From assembly GCF_000016065.1 (NCBI RefSeq), contig NC_009092.1, positions 3,720,001 to 3,784,000 of the forward strand: 64,000 nt of DNA, read 5' to 3'. Shown in pieces: positions 9,217-19,028 of this stretch. The stretch comes from Shewanella loihica PV-4. Lineage in GTDB: Bacteria; Pseudomonadota; Gammaproteobacteria; Enterobacterales; Shewanellaceae. Every line of letters begins with the position of its first letter. The first letter of the stretch is position 1. The notes under the pieces are model-generated. The model searched no databases, was not told the origin of the DNA, and saw nothing but the letters and a program-made list of their open reading frames with translations. Made by a program: the position numbers and the translations under genes.

Positions 9217-12021
9217 ATGTCGATTAATTATTCAGCAGTAGTCGCAGATTTACGCGCCAAACTCGGTGATGAAGCCGTCTCAGACGATGCAGTGCGTCGT
9301 TTCGCCTGGTCCACCGACGCCAGTTATTTCCGTATCGTGCCAGAGGTGGTGGTACACGCCGAGACTCTGGAAGATGCCCGTGACACACTCGAAGTCGCGC
9401 GCCAGCACAATGCTCCAGTGACCTTCCGCGCCGCCGGCACCAGTCTCTCAGGCCAGGCCATCGGCGAAGGTATCTTGTTGATCCTAGGTCACGACGGCTT
9501 CAGAAAGATCGCCGTCAGCGAGGATCACAACCAGATCTCACTCGGCGCGGCCGTTATCGGTGGCGACGCCAACCTGGCGCTTAAGCCATTCAACAAGAAG
9601 ATTGGCCCGGATCCGGCCACCCTGGCCTCGGCCATGGTAGGCGGTATCGTCTCTAACAATGCCTCGGGCATGTGCTGTGGCACGGCCCAGAACAGCTACC
9701 AGACCATAGCCTCGGCCAAGCTACTCTTCGCCGACGGTACCCGTCTGGACACAGGCTGTGAGCGCTCAAAAGAAGCGTTTCGCGAGTCTCACCAGCAGCT
9801 GCTTAGCGAACTGACCGATCTCGCCAAGCTCACCGCCAGCAACCCGGTACTGGCCGATCGCATTCGCAAGAAATACTCCATCAAGAACACCACAGGCTAC
9901 AGCATTAACGCCCTGGTGGACTTCGAGGATCCGTTCGAGCTGATCAACCACCTGATCGTCGGCGCCGAGGGCACCCTGGCCTTCGTCGAAGAGGTCACCT
10001 ACAACACGGTCGATGAGGCCAAGTTCAAGGCCTCGGCCATGGCGGTATTCTTCAACATGGAAGATGCGGCCCGCGCCATTCCGCCAATCAAATGCGACAG
10101 CGTCGCGGCCGCCGAGCTGCTGGACTGGGCGTCGATCAAGGCGGTCACTGGCAAGAAGGGGATGCCAGACTGGCTGAGCGAGCTGCCAGAAGGCGCCGCC
10201 ATCCTGCTTATCGAATCCCGAGCCAACGACGAGGCGACCCTGGATGCCTACACCCAGGATGTGATCGCCAAGCTGGCCCATATCGAAACCGAGCGTCCTA
10301 TCAGCTTCAGCCGTGACCCCGAGGTCTACAGCAAGTACTGGGCGATGCGCTCTGGCCTCTTCCCTATCATAGGCGGCGAGCGTCCGAAGGGCACCTCGGT
10401 GATCATCGAAGACGTGGCCTTCGAGCTGGAACACCTGGCCAATGCAGCCACAGATTTGACCGCCCTGTTCCACAAGCATGGCTACCCTGAAGGGGTGATC
10501 TACGGCCATGCGCTGGCGGGTAACTTCCACTTCATCATCACGCCGACCTTTGCCTCACAGGAAGATATCGATCGCTTCCACGGCTTCATGCAAGACGTGG
10601 CCGAGATGGTGATCAACAAGTATGACGGCTCCATGAAAGCCGAGCACGGCACAGGCCGCGCGGTAGCACCATTCGTCGAGATGGAATGGGGCGCCGATGC
10701 CTACACCCTGATGAAGCGCATCAAGCAGATCTTCGATCCCCAAGGCCTGCTAAACCCTGGGGTGATCCTCAACGACGACGCCAACGTGCACGTCAAGAAC
10801 ATCAAGCCATGCCCTGTGGTCGACGACTTTGTGGACAGATGTATCGAGTGTGGCTTCTGTGAGAAGACCTGTCCGACCTCGGCGCTTAACTTCACTCCGC
10901 GTCAGCGTATCGCCACTCTGCGTGAAATCGCCCGCCTGGAGGCCTCTGGCGACAAACAGGCCGCCGAAGAGATGCGCGCCGCCGCCAAGTATGACGTGGT
11001 CGACACCTGCGCCGCCTGTCAGCTCTGTACCATCGCCTGTCCGGTAGACAACAGCATGGGTCAGCTGGTGCGTAAGCTGAGAACCCCATACATCACCACG
11101 ACCGAACAGAAGGTGCTGGACTTCCAGGCCAAACACTTCGGCGCCGTCAACCAGGTGATCAGCACAGGTTTCGACGTGCTCAGCATCATCCACAAGGTCA
11201 CAGGCGACAGCGTCACCAACGGCCTGATGAAGGTGGGCCGAATGGTGTCCAAAGAGGTGCCTTACTGGAACCCAGATTTCGCCAAGGGCGGCAAGCTGCC
11301 TAAGCCAAGCCCAGCCTCGCCAGACAAGGAGACTGTGGTCTACTTCCCGGCCTGTGGTGGTCGCACCTTCGGCCCGACCCCGAAAGATCCCGACAACCGC
11401 ACCCTGCCAGAAGTCGTAGTCACCCTGCTGGAGCGCGCCGGTTACAACGTGGTCACCCCAGACAACACCCGTCACCTGTGCTGCGGCCAGATGTGGGAAT
11501 CTAAGGGTGACTTCAAGAACGCCGACGCCAAGCGTGACGAGCTGATCGATGCCCTGAGCGCCCTGAGTGACAACGGCAAGGTGCCTGTGGTGGTGGATGC
11601 ACTCTCCTGTACCTACCGTACCCTGACAGGCAACCCTAAGGTGGAAATTACCGATCTGGTCGAGTTCATGCATGACAAGATCTTGCCTAAGCTGACCTTT
11701 ACCAAGAAGGTCAACGTGGCACTGCACCTTGGCTGTAGCGCCCGCAAGATGAAGCTTGAGCCTAAGATGCAGGCCCTGGCCGATGCCTGTAGTAACGGCG
11801 TTAAGCTGCCAGAGGGGATCGAGTGTTGTGGTTACGCCGGCGAGAAGGGCTTGTACAAGCCTGAGATCAACGCCAGCGCCCTGCGCAACATCAAGAAGCT
11901 GATCCCGGTCGATATCAAGGAGGGCTACTACGCCAACCGCATGTGTGAAGTGGGTCTGACCCAGCACAGCGGCATCTCCTATCGCCACCTGGCCTATCTG
12001 CTGGAAGAATGCAGCCGCTAG
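9217..12021 (+). CDS. dld: FAD- and Fe-S-dependent D-lactate dehydrogenase (Dld-II type)
   Basis: The 934-residue protein combines the parts of a respiratory 2-hydroxyacid dehydrogenase in one chain. It has an N-terminal FAD-binding (PCMH) domain with TFRAAGTSLSGQAIGEG near residue 70, an FAD-linked oxidase C domain, two 4Fe-4S motifs (CIECGFCEKTCP at residue 542 and CAACQLCTIACP at 598), and two cysteine-rich CCG domains (PACGG near 712, CCGQMW near 755, then LGCSARKM and CCGYAGEKG). This matches the Dld-II enzyme described for Shewanella lactate use, which passes electrons to quinone at the inner membrane. The LldEFG L-lactate genes that accompany it in S. oneidensis are not found here. Confidence 0.93.
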   Translation: MSINYSAVVADLRAKLGDEAVSDDAVRRFAWSTDASYFRIVPEVVVHAETLEDARDTLEVARQHNAPVTFRAAGTSLSGQAIGEGILLILGHDGFRKIAVSEDHNQISLGAAVIGGDANLALKPFNKKIGPDPATLASAMVGGIVSNNASGMCCGTAQNSYQTIASAKLLFADGTRLDTGCERSKEAFRESHQQLLSELTDLAKLTASNPVLADRIRKKYSIKNTTGYSINALVDFEDPFELINHLIVGAEGTLAFVEEVTYNTVDEAKFKASAMAVFFNMEDAARAIPPIKCDSVAAAELLDWASIKAVTGKKGMPDWLSELPEGAAILLIESRANDEATLDAYTQDVIAKLAHIETERPISFSRDPEVYSKYWAMRSGLFPIIGGERPKGTSVIIEDVAFELEHLANAATDLTALFHKHGYPEGVIYGHALAGNFHFIITPTFASQEDIDRFHGFMQDVAEMVINKYDGSMKAEHGTGRAVAPFVEMEWGADAYTLMKRIKQIFDPQGLLNPGVILNDDANVHVKNIKPCPVVDDFVDRCIECGFCEKTCPTSALNFTPRQRIATLREIARLEASGDKQAAEEMRAAAKYDVVDTCAACQLCTIACPVDNSMGQLVRKLRTPYITTTEQKVLDFQAKHFGAVNQVISTGFDVLSIIHKVTGDSVTNGLMKVGRMVSKEVPYWNPDFAKGGKLPKPSPASPDKETVVYFPACGGRTFGPTPKDPDNRTLPEVVVTLLERAGYNVVTPDNTRHLCCGQMWESKGDFKNADAKRDELIDALSALSDNGKVPVVVDALSCTYRTLTGNPKVEITDLVEFMHDKILPKLTFTKKVNVALHLGCSARKMKLEPKMQALADACSNGVKLPEGIECCGYAGEKGLYKPEINASALRNIKKLIPVDIKEGYYANRMCEVGLTQHSGISYRHLAYLLEECSR

Positions 12022-12062
12022 GCAACCGATTTAAGGTTTAGATAACCCCACCCAAGCAAACT

Positions 12063-12097
12063 CCGCGGTGTGACATCAGCTCACATCGCGGTTTTTT
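12063..12097 (+). terminator. Terminator after dld
   Basis: CCGCGGTGTGA and TCACATCGCGG pair around a 7-base loop and are followed by six T. It is 42 bases after the dld stop. The rest of the 12022-12389 gap holds only a possible 18-codon reading frame at 12318-12374. Confidence 0.88.
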
Positions 12098-12389
12098 ATC
12101 TCTGCCCTCCCCGCATTCGAGTACAAATCACCTTACTCATACAACCTAAGTCATGCAAAATACTGGTGTTATTCCAAGAGTTGCGCCATAGTAATAGCTG
12201 ACCATACTGAGCTTAATATCCCAATAAGTTAGCGACCTAAGCTTGCCGGTATGGACGCCAAAATGAAGTAAAATGACATAAAGTTAGCTAAAGATTCGTT
12301 ACACAAGAGAAAGGGACATGAGTCGTCGCGGCGACCGCTCAGCTTACGATGCCGCCTGGACTCGACGCAGATAGAGGAATTATCGCTCC

Positions 12390-12950
12390 ATGGGAAAACT
12401 GCTCTTAGCCATCGCACTCCTGTTGCTTCCCGGCCTTAGCCACGCCAGCAGCATATACAAGTGCATCAAGGGCGACAAGGTGGTGTTCAGCCAGACCTCC
12501 TGCCCGAAAGAGTTTAAGCAGCACCATATCCAATACCAACTCGGCATCACCACGGAAACCGACAGCGACAAGCCCAAGGAGAAGGTCGACCCTCTGCAGG
12601 CGCTGCTCAACAAGCGCACCCTCTCCCAGGAGAAGCTGTTACAGCTGATCGACGCCGAAATCTACCGCCTCAAGCAGGAAAACAGCTATTATGAGATCCT
12701 AAGGGCCAGCGAGAAACAGAAACTGGATCGCAAGCGTTACTGGCAGAAACAGGCCAAGGATGACCCTGAGTTTCTCGCCAAGCTCGATGAGATGAACCGC
12801 TACTTCGACGGCCTGATTAAGCTCAACGACGACGCCATGCTCATGCTGCAGCAACACAAGCTGCGCATCACACAGGCGCCCGAGCAGGAAGAACAGAAAG
12901 AGCAGGAAGAGCAGCCCGACAGAGGCGCCCCTCAGGTAGTACAACACTAA
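12390..12950 (+). CDS. Putative exported protein with DUF4124-like N-terminus
   Basis: This is a 186-residue protein of unknown function. Residues 1-20 are a clear signal peptide (MGKLLLAIALLLLPGLSHAS). The start of the mature part, IYKCIKGDKVVFSQTSCP, has the two Cys and the K/V/FSQ pattern seen in small periplasmic DUF4124-type proteins. The middle and C-terminal parts are charged and helical (KQENSYYEILRASEKQK), with a Glu/Gln-rich tail. A GAGG motif lies about 10 bases upstream of the ATG. It sits ahead of two other small proteins on the same strand; no pathway is suggested by context. Confidence 0.8.
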   Translation: MGKLLLAIALLLLPGLSHASSIYKCIKGDKVVFSQTSCPKEFKQHHIQYQLGITTETDSDKPKEKVDPLQALLNKRTLSQEKLLQLIDAEIYRLKQENSYYEILRASEKQKLDRKRYWQKQAKDDPEFLAKLDEMNRYFDGLIKLNDDAMLMLQQHKLRITQAPEQEEQKEQEEQPDRGAPQVVQH

Positions 12951-13100
12951 CTAGTAGTGCAAAATTCGCCGTACAAGATGAGTAGCGCGGCATCAGCCCG
13001 GCAAGATTAGTCGTACAAGATTCGCCGTGAAGCACTGGCTTTGACAGATTAGCCTTAAAACGTTAACACATTCTTAATTTGCGTAAGTCGCGAGGTCGCC

Positions 13101-13517
13101 ATGAACAAGACCCAGTTGAGCCTGCTCGTTATCGGCCTGCTTCTGCTGGGATTCTATCTGCGCCAAACCTTCTTCACACCTGCCTATGACTCCCGCGAAC
13201 TCAATATCGACAGCTTCGTCGACCATGCCCAATACCTGACGACCCAGAGCGAGGTGATCGCCCCCCTGCTGTGCGCCAAGCTCGCCATCGATATGGGCTT
13301 TTCCATGGACCAAGAGGAGGTCAACAGCGAGCTGCGACAGACCCTCAAGGCCTATGACGACGACAAAGACGCGGCGCTGTATCTGTTTATCTATGTCAAA
13401 GGCTATGCCTTCGGCCTGGCCCATGGCATAGAGGACAAGCCCGGCGCCTACTTCCACCTGGGCTGTAACCAAAACCATCCCGAGGTCGAGATGCCACCGG
13501 AGCAGACTCAGATATGA
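13101..13517 (+). CDS. Hypothetical membrane-anchored protein
   Basis: This is a 138-residue protein not assigned to a family. Residues 5-22 (QLSLLVIGLLLLGFYLRQ) form one membrane anchor. The rest is soluble and acidic, probably periplasmic, with two Cys (LLCAKLA and LGCNQNH). The start follows GAGGTCGCC. Its stop overlaps the next ATG by four bases (ATGA), which implies co-translation with the DUF4144-like gene. Confidence 0.8.
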   Translation: MNKTQLSLLVIGLLLLGFYLRQTFFTPAYDSRELNIDSFVDHAQYLTTQSEVIAPLLCAKLAIDMGFSMDQEEVNSELRQTLKAYDDDKDAALYLFIYVKGYAFGLAHGIEDKPGAYFHLGCNQNHPEVEMPPEQTQI

Positions 13518-13828
13518 CTCCCCACTGGCCACTACTGCTCAAGGTCGCCAGCGACAAGCAGCTGATGCTGTTAGAGAGCCTGGAAGAGTGGCTCGCCGAG
13601 CGCGATCACCTAGAGGCCGAGTTCCTGACCCTTATCGACAGCCAGGGCATCTGCTACCACTGCCAAGATGGCGCTCTACGCCCCTCGGACGAGAAGATAG
13701 CCCTTTCACAGATAGTCCAATGGGTCAGCGATTATGCCTGCCAGAATGGTCACTTCTGCAGCGCCAAGATAGGCGCCGACAGCCTGGCGCAGCTGTTTGA
13801 GATGGTGCGCTATTTGGAAGATAACTAG
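13514..13828 (+). CDS. Small cytoplasmic protein, DUF4144-like
   Basis: The product is 104 residues with no signal peptide. It resembles the small DUF4144 proteins of Shewanella and relatives in length and layout: a hydrophobic start (HWPLLLKV), an acidic helix, then the ICYHCQDGALR and DYACQNGHFCSAKIG segments with four Cys. The family assignment is from memory and moderately sure; the function is unknown. It overlaps the preceding membrane-anchored gene by four bases, and a terminator follows. Confidence 0.78.
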   Translation: MTPHWPLLLKVASDKQLMLLESLEEWLAERDHLEAEFLTLIDSQGICYHCQDGALRPSDEKIALSQIVQWVSDYACQNGHFCSAKIGADSLAQLFEMVRYLEDN

Positions 13829-13862
13829 TCGAAGCACGCCATGCATTAAAGAATACAGCCAT

Positions 13863-13892
13863 AAAAAAGCCCCACCAAGGTGGGGCTTTTTA
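13863..13892. terminator. Bidirectional terminator between convergent genes
   Basis: AAAAAAGCCCCACC and GGTGGGGCTTTTT flank a 2-base centre, with A and T runs on either side. It can end transcription from the rightward small genes and from the leftward yadH. Confidence 0.92.
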
Positions 13893-13917
13893 GTTGGGTT
13901 TGTCTGTCATGAACCAA

Positions 13918-14706
13918 CTAGGTTCTCAAGCCTATGCCACGGCTGATCAGGTAGTAGGCCACCAACCAGAGTCCGGCGCAGAAGCCGACCATGATAGCCA
14001 CCGACAGGCCGATACTGATGTCGGCATACCCCAGGAAGCCATAGCGGAAAACGTTGATCATATAGACCACAGGGTTGAGCTGCGACACCCCCTGCCAGAA
14101 GCTCGGCAGCAGAGTCAGCGAGTAGAAGACGCCGCCCAGATAGGTCAGCGGCGTCAGTACGAAGGTGGGCACTATGCTGATGTCATCATAGCTCTTGGCA
14201 AACACGGCGTTGATAAGCCCGCCCAGGGCGAACAGGATAGAGGTCAGCAGCACCGTCAGGGCCACCAGCCCTGCGTGATGCAGGCTGATATCCACGAAGA
14301 ACATGGCCACCAGAGTCACTATGGTGCCGACACACAGGCCACGGGCGACGCCACCGCCCACGTAACCGGCGATCATCACATAGTGAGGCACGGGCGCGAC
14401 GATCAGCTCCTCCAGGTTACGCTGGAACTTGGCGCTGAAGAAGGATGATGCCACGTTGGAGTAGGAGGCGGTGATCACCGACATCATGATGAGGCCGGGG
14501 GCGATAAATTCCATATAGCTCACACCGCCCATCTCGCCGATGCGCTTACCCACCAGGTTACCGAAGATCAGAAAATAGAGGGTCATAGAGATCGCCGGCG
14601 GCACCAGGGTCTGCACCCAGATACGGGTGAAGCGGGTCACCTCCTTGATCAATATGCTCTTAAAGGCGGTAAAGTAAACGTGCTTCATGTTCATGCTCGA
14701 GCTCAT
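13918..14706 (-). CDS. yadH: ABC transporter permease YadH
   Basis: This is a 262-residue ABC-2 type inner-membrane permease with about six hydrophobic segments. The family-typical stretches RIWVQTLVPPAISMTLYFLI, GLIMMSVITASY, AKFQRNLEELIVAPVP and VPTFVLTPLTYLGGVFYSL match E. coli YadH nearly word for word. The ATG overlaps the yadG stop by four bases; an in-frame ATG six codons in (MKHVYF) is an alternative start. With YadG it should form an exporter of unknown substrate. Confidence 0.95.
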   Translation of the reverse strand: MSSSMNMKHVYFTAFKSILIKEVTRFTRIWVQTLVPPAISMTLYFLIFGNLVGKRIGEMGGVSYMEFIAPGLIMMSVITASYSNVASSFFSAKFQRNLEELIVAPVPHYVMIAGYVGGGVARGLCVGTIVTLVAMFFVDISLHHAGLVALTVLLTSILFALGGLINAVFAKSYDDISIVPTFVLTPLTYLGGVFYSLTLLPSFWQGVSQLNPVVYMINVFRYGFLGYADISIGLSVAIMVGFCAGLWLVAYYLISRGIGLRT

Positions 14707-15644
14707 ACTTTGCTGCCTCCCTTACCTTGCTCCACCAGCTCCACAAACAGCTCCTCCAATCGGTTAGCCTTATTACGCATAGACAACACCTCTATCCCCT
14801 GCTCGGTGAGCTGGGCGAACACGCTGTTGATGCTATGGGCCTTCTCCACATCCACCTCTAATGTGTGTGGGTCGGTCAGGCGACAGCTGATCCCCTCGAG
14901 GGTCGGCGCCTCGTTGATGTCGGCCTTGAGGTCGAACACGAAGGTCTCCATGTTAAGGCGGCTGAGCAGGGACTTCATGCTGGTGCACTCCACCAGCTCG
15001 CCCTTGTCTATGATGCCTATGTTGCGGCACAGCATCTCGGCCTCTTCCAAGTAGTGGGTGGTCAAGATGATGGTCACCCCCTGGCGGTTAAGATCCGTCA
15101 AGAAGGTCCACATGGAGCGTCTGAGCTCGATATCCACCCCGGCGGTGGGCTCATCCAGAATCAGCAGCTTGGGCTCGTGCATCAGGGCGCGGGCGATCAT
15201 CAGGCGGCGCTTCATGCCGCCCGAGAGGGCCCGTGACGGGCTGTTACGCTTGTCCCACAGGTCCAGCTGACTCAGGTACTTCTTGGCGCGCTCGAAAGCC
15301 ACCTCGCGGGAGACGCCGAAATAGCCGGCCTGATTGACCACTATCTGCTGCACAGTCTCAAACTGGTTGAAGTTAAACTCCTGGGGCACCAGGCCGATGG
15401 ACATCTTGGCCAGCTCCAGCTGGGTGTCGATATCGTGTTCGAACACCTTCACCTTGCCGGAACTCTTCTGCACCAGGGAGCAGATCACCCCGATCGTGGT
15501 GGACTTGCCGGCGCCGTTGGGGCCCAGCAGGGCAAAGAAATCCCCCGCCTCGACCTTAAGGCTGATCCCTTTTACCGCTTCGACACCGCCCTTGTAGGTT
15601 TTTCTGAGCGAGTCGATAACTAAAGCATATGGCTCTTTGGTCAT
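14703..15644 (-). CDS. yadG: ABC transporter ATP-binding protein YadG
   Basis: This 313-residue ATPase drives the YadH permease. It has Walker A LLGPNGAGKST, signature RALSGGMKRRL, Walker B LLILDEPTAGVD and the switch LTTHYLEEAE. A C-terminal extension of about 80 residues is typical of YadG/NodI-type ATPases. It lies downstream of hpt on the same strand, but a terminator separates them, so yadGH probably has its own promoter. Confidence 0.95.
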   Translation of the reverse strand: MTKEPYALVIDSLRKTYKGGVEAVKGISLKVEAGDFFALLGPNGAGKSTTIGVICSLVQKSSGKVKVFEHDIDTQLELAKMSIGLVPQEFNFNQFETVQQIVVNQAGYFGVSREVAFERAKKYLSQLDLWDKRNSPSRALSGGMKRRLMIARALMHEPKLLILDEPTAGVDIELRRSMWTFLTDLNRQGVTIILTTHYLEEAEMLCRNIGIIDKGELVECTSMKSLLSRLNMETFVFDLKADINEAPTLEGISCRLTDPHTLEVDVEKAHSINSVFAQLTEQGIEVLSMRNKANRLEELFVELVEQGKGGSKV

Positions 15645-15693
15645 TAGTGACTTCCGTTATCCTGATCTTGAAATTGGTATTGCTATTGATATG

Positions 15694-15725
15694 AAAAAAC
15701 AAAAACTCCCGCACAAAGCAGGAGT
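15694..15725 (-). terminator. Terminator of hpt (minus strand)
   Basis: Read on the minus strand, ACTCCTGC...GCGGGAGT forms a short GC-rich stem followed by TTTTGTTTTTT. It lies 24 bases after the hpt stop. Confidence 0.75.
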
Positions 15726-15748
15726 TTAAAATCTTAACGACGGCGCGA

Positions 15749-16279
15749 TTAATCTAGGGGTACGACTTTAGCGATGTAAGGCAGGTTGCGATACTGCTCG
15801 GCATAGTCGATACCATAGCCGACGATAAACTCATCGGGAATGGTGAAGCCGATAAAGTCTACCGGTACATCAACCTCGCGGCGCTCTGGCTTGTCCAGCA
15901 AGGTGCAGAGGGCCAGGCTCTTAGGTTCGCGCAGCAATAGCATCTCGCGCACCTTGTTCAGGGTATTACCCGAATCGATCAGGTCTTCGACGATCAACAC
16001 GTCACGGCCTTCGATATCCGACTGCACATCCTTTAGGATCTTCACGTCGCGCGAACTGGTCATGGCGTTGCCGTAGCTGGATACCGACATGAAATCGATC
16101 TCAACGTGGCCCTTGATGCGGCGGCAGAGGTCGGCCATAAAGACCACAGACCCCTTCAGCAGGCCAACCATTAGCAGGCGTTCGCTATTGGCGTAATGGG
16201 CATTGATCTGCGCTGCCAGGATATCCAGTTGTTGTTCAATCTCATCTGCCGAGATCATCACTTCGGTAGTGTGTTTCAT
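15749..16279 (-). CDS. hpt: Hypoxanthine phosphoribosyltransferase
   Basis: Hpt salvages hypoxanthine (and guanine) to IMP or GMP using PRPP in the cytosol. The 176-residue length is typical. It has the flexible-loop SVSSYG segment, the PRPP-binding motif [14 protein letters not shown], and the C-terminal [20 protein letters not shown] base-contacting region. The ATG follows GAGAAGAG. It is 18 bases downstream of ubiX and probably in one transcript with it. Confidence 0.96.
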   Translation of the reverse strand: MKHTTEVMISADEIEQQLDILAAQINAHYANSERLLMVGLLKGSVVFMADLCRRIKGHVEIDFMSVSSYGNAMTSSRDVKILKDVQSDIEGRDVLIVEDLIDSGNTLNKVREMLLLREPKSLALCTLLDKPERREVDVPVDFIGFTIPDEFIVGYGIDYAEQYRNLPYIAKVVPLD

Positions 16280-16297
16280 ACTCTTCTCAAATTTGTG

Positions 16298-16957
16298 TTA
16301 ATTGTCGCGGTTGTCGGCACTGTGCTTATCATAGCCCCAACGCTTGGTTAACCCGTGGTCGACACCCAGATGGTCTAAGATCCGAGCGACCATGAAGTCT
16401 ACCAGATCTTCAACCGATTTGGGATCATGATAAAAGCCGGGAGCCGCCGGCATTATGGTGGCGCCGAGGCGCGACAGGGACAGCATATGCTCTAAGTGTA
16501 TGCTGCTAAAGGGGGTTTCTCTGGGCACCAGGATCAGCTGACCCCGCTCTTTTATCACCACATCGGCGGCCCGCTCCAGCAGGCTATTGCTCATGCCGGT
16601 GGCCACCGCCGCCAGGGTGCCGGTACTGCAGGGGCAGATCACCATCTGCTTGGGCGCCGCCGAACCAGAGGCCGGTGGCGAGAACCACTCCTCCTTGCCC
16701 AGCACATGCAGCTCACCGGCCGCCTCATTGCCGCGCTCGGCAAACAGCGCCAGCAACTGGGCCTTGGCCTTGTCACCGTTAGCGCTGAGCTGCAGCCCAT
16801 GTTCGGTCGCCAGCACCACGCGCGCCGCGCTGGAGATCATCAAAAACACCTGATAATCCGCCATCAACAGGCATTCCAGCAGCTTGAGTCCGTATGGCGC
16901 CCCGCTGGCGCCGGTCCAGGCCAGGCTGATCGCCTTGGCCCGCTTGGGATAATTCAT
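16298..16957 (-). CDS. ubiX: Flavin prenyltransferase UbiX
   Basis: UbiX makes the prenylated FMN cofactor used by the UbiD decarboxylase in ubiquinone synthesis. The protein is 219 residues. It has the FMN-binding N-terminus [19 protein letters not shown], the [29 protein letters not shown] core and the [19 protein letters not shown] motif with prenyl- and phosphate-binding residues. An AGAGAG motif precedes the ATG. It lies 47 bases after mpl and 18 before hpt. Confidence 0.96.
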   Translation of the reverse strand: MNYPKRAKAISLAWTGASGAPYGLKLLECLLMADYQVFLMISSAARVVLATEHGLQLSANGDKAKAQLLALFAERGNEAAGELHVLGKEEWFSPPASGSAAPKQMVICPCSTGTLAAVATGMSNSLLERAADVVIKERGQLILVPRETPFSSIHLEHMLSLSRLGATIMPAAPGFYHDPKSVEDLVDFMVARILDHLGVDHGLTKRWGYDKHSADNRDN

Positions 16958-17004
16958 ATCACTCTCTATGTTGAAGACCCGAGTCTAACCCTTACTGGCT
17001 AGAC

Positions 17005-18387
17005 TCAAGCCTTGATCTCTTCCAGCTTAGCCAGCAGCTTGCCGTGTAGGCCGCCGAATCCACCGTTGCTCATCACTATGATGGTGTCGCCGGGCCTTGC
17101 CGCCGCAGTCACGCTGTCCGCCAGCTCATCTATCTGGTATAGCACAGTCACAGGCAACTCGGCCTTGGCCATGGCCGCTTCCACGTCCCAGTCGATATTG
17201 TCAGCCTGATACAGGTAGGCGGCATCGGCCAGCGCCATAGAGCCCGCCAGGGTATCCTTGTGCACGCCGCGTTTCATGGTGTTAGAGCGCGGCTCCAGCA
17301 CCACTATGATGCGACCTTCACCCACCTTGGCGCGGCAGCCCTGTAGCGTGGTGGCAATCGCCGTCGGGTGGTGAGCAAAGTCGTCATACACGGCGATATC
17401 ATTGACAGTGCCAATCAGCTCCATGCGACGCTTTGGCGGTGCGAAGCGGGTCAGCGCCTCGATAGCCGCCGCAGGCTTGACGCCCACGTGACGGGCCGCG
17501 GCGATCGCCATGGTGGCGTTTTCCACGTTGTGCTGACCGATGAGTGACCAGTCGAGCACGCCCTGGGACTCACCATCGAAGAAGAGCTCGAAGCTGTGGC
17601 CATCCTCGCTCAGCAGCTCGCTATACCAGCCTGGGCTGCCCGCCATCAGGTTATAGGTCTCTTGCTCGCTCCAGCAGCCCATGTCGATCACCTCGCGCAC
17701 CGCGTCGCTGGCGGATGGCCAGATCACCTTGCCCTGACCCGGTACCGTACGTATTACGTGATTAAACTGACGCTGGATCGCTTTCAAATCATCGAAGATA
17801 TCGGCGTGATCGAACTCCAGGTTATTGATCACCAGAGTGCGCGGCTGATAGTGGACAAACTTGGAGCGCTTATCGAAGAAGGCGCTGTCATACTCGTCCG
17901 CCTCCACCACGAAGAAGGGGGAATCCCCCAACCGCGCCGACACACCGAAATTTTGCGGCACGCCGCCAATCAAGAAGCCTGGCGCATAGCCGCAATCTTC
18001 TAAGATCCACGCCAGCATGCTGGAGGTCGATGTCTTGCCATGGGTGCCCGACACCGCCAGTACCCAACGATTGGTCAGAATATGCTCGGCCAGAAACTGT
18101 GGCCCAGAGGTGTATTTCAGGCCACGATTGAGCACAGCCTCGACACAGGGATTACCGCGACTCATGGCATTACCTATCACCACCAGATCCGGCGCATCGT
18201 CCTCGTTTTGGCCCAGCTGGCTTGGGTCGAAGCCCTGGATCAGTTCTATCCCCTGCTCCTCGAGCTGAGTGCTCATGGGTGGATAGACGTTGGCATCGCT
18301 GCCCGTGACCTTGTGACCGTTAGCGCGAGCAAGGAGTGCGAGACCACCCATAAAGGTGCCGCAGATCCCTAAGATATGTACATGCAT
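17005..18387 (-). CDS. mpl: UDP-MurNAc:L-alanyl-gamma-D-glutamyl-meso-diaminopimelate ligase
   Basis: Mpl recycles cell-wall tripeptide by joining it to UDP-MurNAc in the cytosol. It has the Mur ligase layout: N-terminal Rossmann part HILGICGTFMGGLALLA, ATP-binding VSGTHGKTSTSSML near residue 110, the VEADEYDSAFFDKRSKF motif diagnostic of Mpl/MurC, INNLEFDHADIF, and a C-terminal DDFAHHPTAI segment. The frame stays open upstream to 18444, but the ATG at 18387 (MHVHILGI) gives 460 residues and the normal N-terminus. It begins the leftward mpl-ubiX-hpt run and borders the accessory region. Confidence 0.95.
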   Translation of the reverse strand: MHVHILGICGTFMGGLALLARANGHKVTGSDANVYPPMSTQLEEQGIELIQGFDPSQLGQNEDDAPDLVVIGNAMSRGNPCVEAVLNRGLKYTSGPQFLAEHILTNRWVLAVSGTHGKTSTSSMLAWILEDCGYAPGFLIGGVPQNFGVSARLGDSPFFVVEADEYDSAFFDKRSKFVHYQPRTLVINNLEFDHADIFDDLKAIQRQFNHVIRTVPGQGKVIWPSASDAVREVIDMGCWSEQETYNLMAGSPGWYSELLSEDGHSFELFFDGESQGVLDWSLIGQHNVENATMAIAAARHVGVKPAAAIEALTRFAPPKRRMELIGTVNDIAVYDDFAHHPTAIATTLQGCRAKVGEGRIIVVLEPRSNTMKRGVHKDTLAGSMALADAAYLYQADNIDWDVEAAMAKAELPVTVLYQIDELADSVTAAARPGDTIIVMSNGGFGGLHGKLLAKLEEIKA

Positions 18388-18499
18388 GGGGTTGGCTCTG
18401 GATAGGAATAATCTGGGGGTTATTCTAACGATTCGTGTCACCATTGTCAGTTAACAATGGTTTAAATAACGTTTTGATGACTAACGTCATGTTGATGGT

Positions 18500-18996
18500 T
18501 TATCCAAACTTCGTTTGGGATGGCAGGCGTCAAGAGTGCGGCCTTACGGCCGAATACTGATTTTCCAAACTCCGTTTGGAGATGAAAGTCGTGGAACTCC
18601 ATTCCACACTAAGGTAGGTGTAGCCTTTCGGCCTGAATTACGTTTCCAAACTTCGTTTGGATTAATGTCGTGGGATTCCATCCCACACCTGCGGTGTGCG
18701 GCCTTACGGCCGAGGTAAGTCGTGGAACTCCGTTCCACACCAAGGGCAAGAGGGGGATCTCCAGCAATCCCCCTCTTGCATCTCCCCGTGCCGCCTCAGA
18801 CGAAGTTGTGATCCCTACGCGGCTATTTGAAAATGACTGACGCTTCCGATGGGGCATCCAAGCCCCCCGAAAGCTAGCCTCACATCCATGTGAGTCTCAC
18901 GCCATTTTCTGCTATCCACTCCGGCAACTTCGATGGGGACTTGTCGTAGCCTCTACCTGCAACCTCACTAACTAGAACAAACTTAACTCTGACCCA
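18500..18996 (-). repeat. Structured repeat, copy 1 (inverted, distal flank of the cassette array)
   Basis: Read on the minus strand, this copy begins with GGGTCAGAGTTAAG, then GTCCCCATCGAAGTTGCCG. It has a hairpin with loop ATGGAT (18879-18894), a second with TTGGAT in the loop, CAACTTCG closing back on CGAAGTTG, and a third stem with TGGAG in its loop. It ends in nine small palindromes of three kinds: GTGGAAC-GGA-GTTCCAC-like, CCAAAC-GAA-GTTTGG-like and CGGCC-GTAA-GGCCG-like. The design matches copies 2 and 3, but stem sequences differ while pairing is kept. Short open frames here are by-products of the palindromes. It fills most of the gap between mpl and the first attC site. Confidence 0.85.
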
Positions 18997-19028
18997 ACTT
19001 TTCATTTATAAGTATCATTAGTGATCGG

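Noticed and set aside
12318..12374. 18-codon frame MSRRGDRSAYDAAWTRRR before the DUF4124-like gene
   Set aside because: Has a weak GAGAAAGGGA leader, but is too short and featureless to call without expression data.
18515..18857. Several 60-80 codon frames on both strands
   Set aside because: They are made of the palindromic modules of structured repeat copy 1; similar frames appear in copies 2 and 3 for the same reason.
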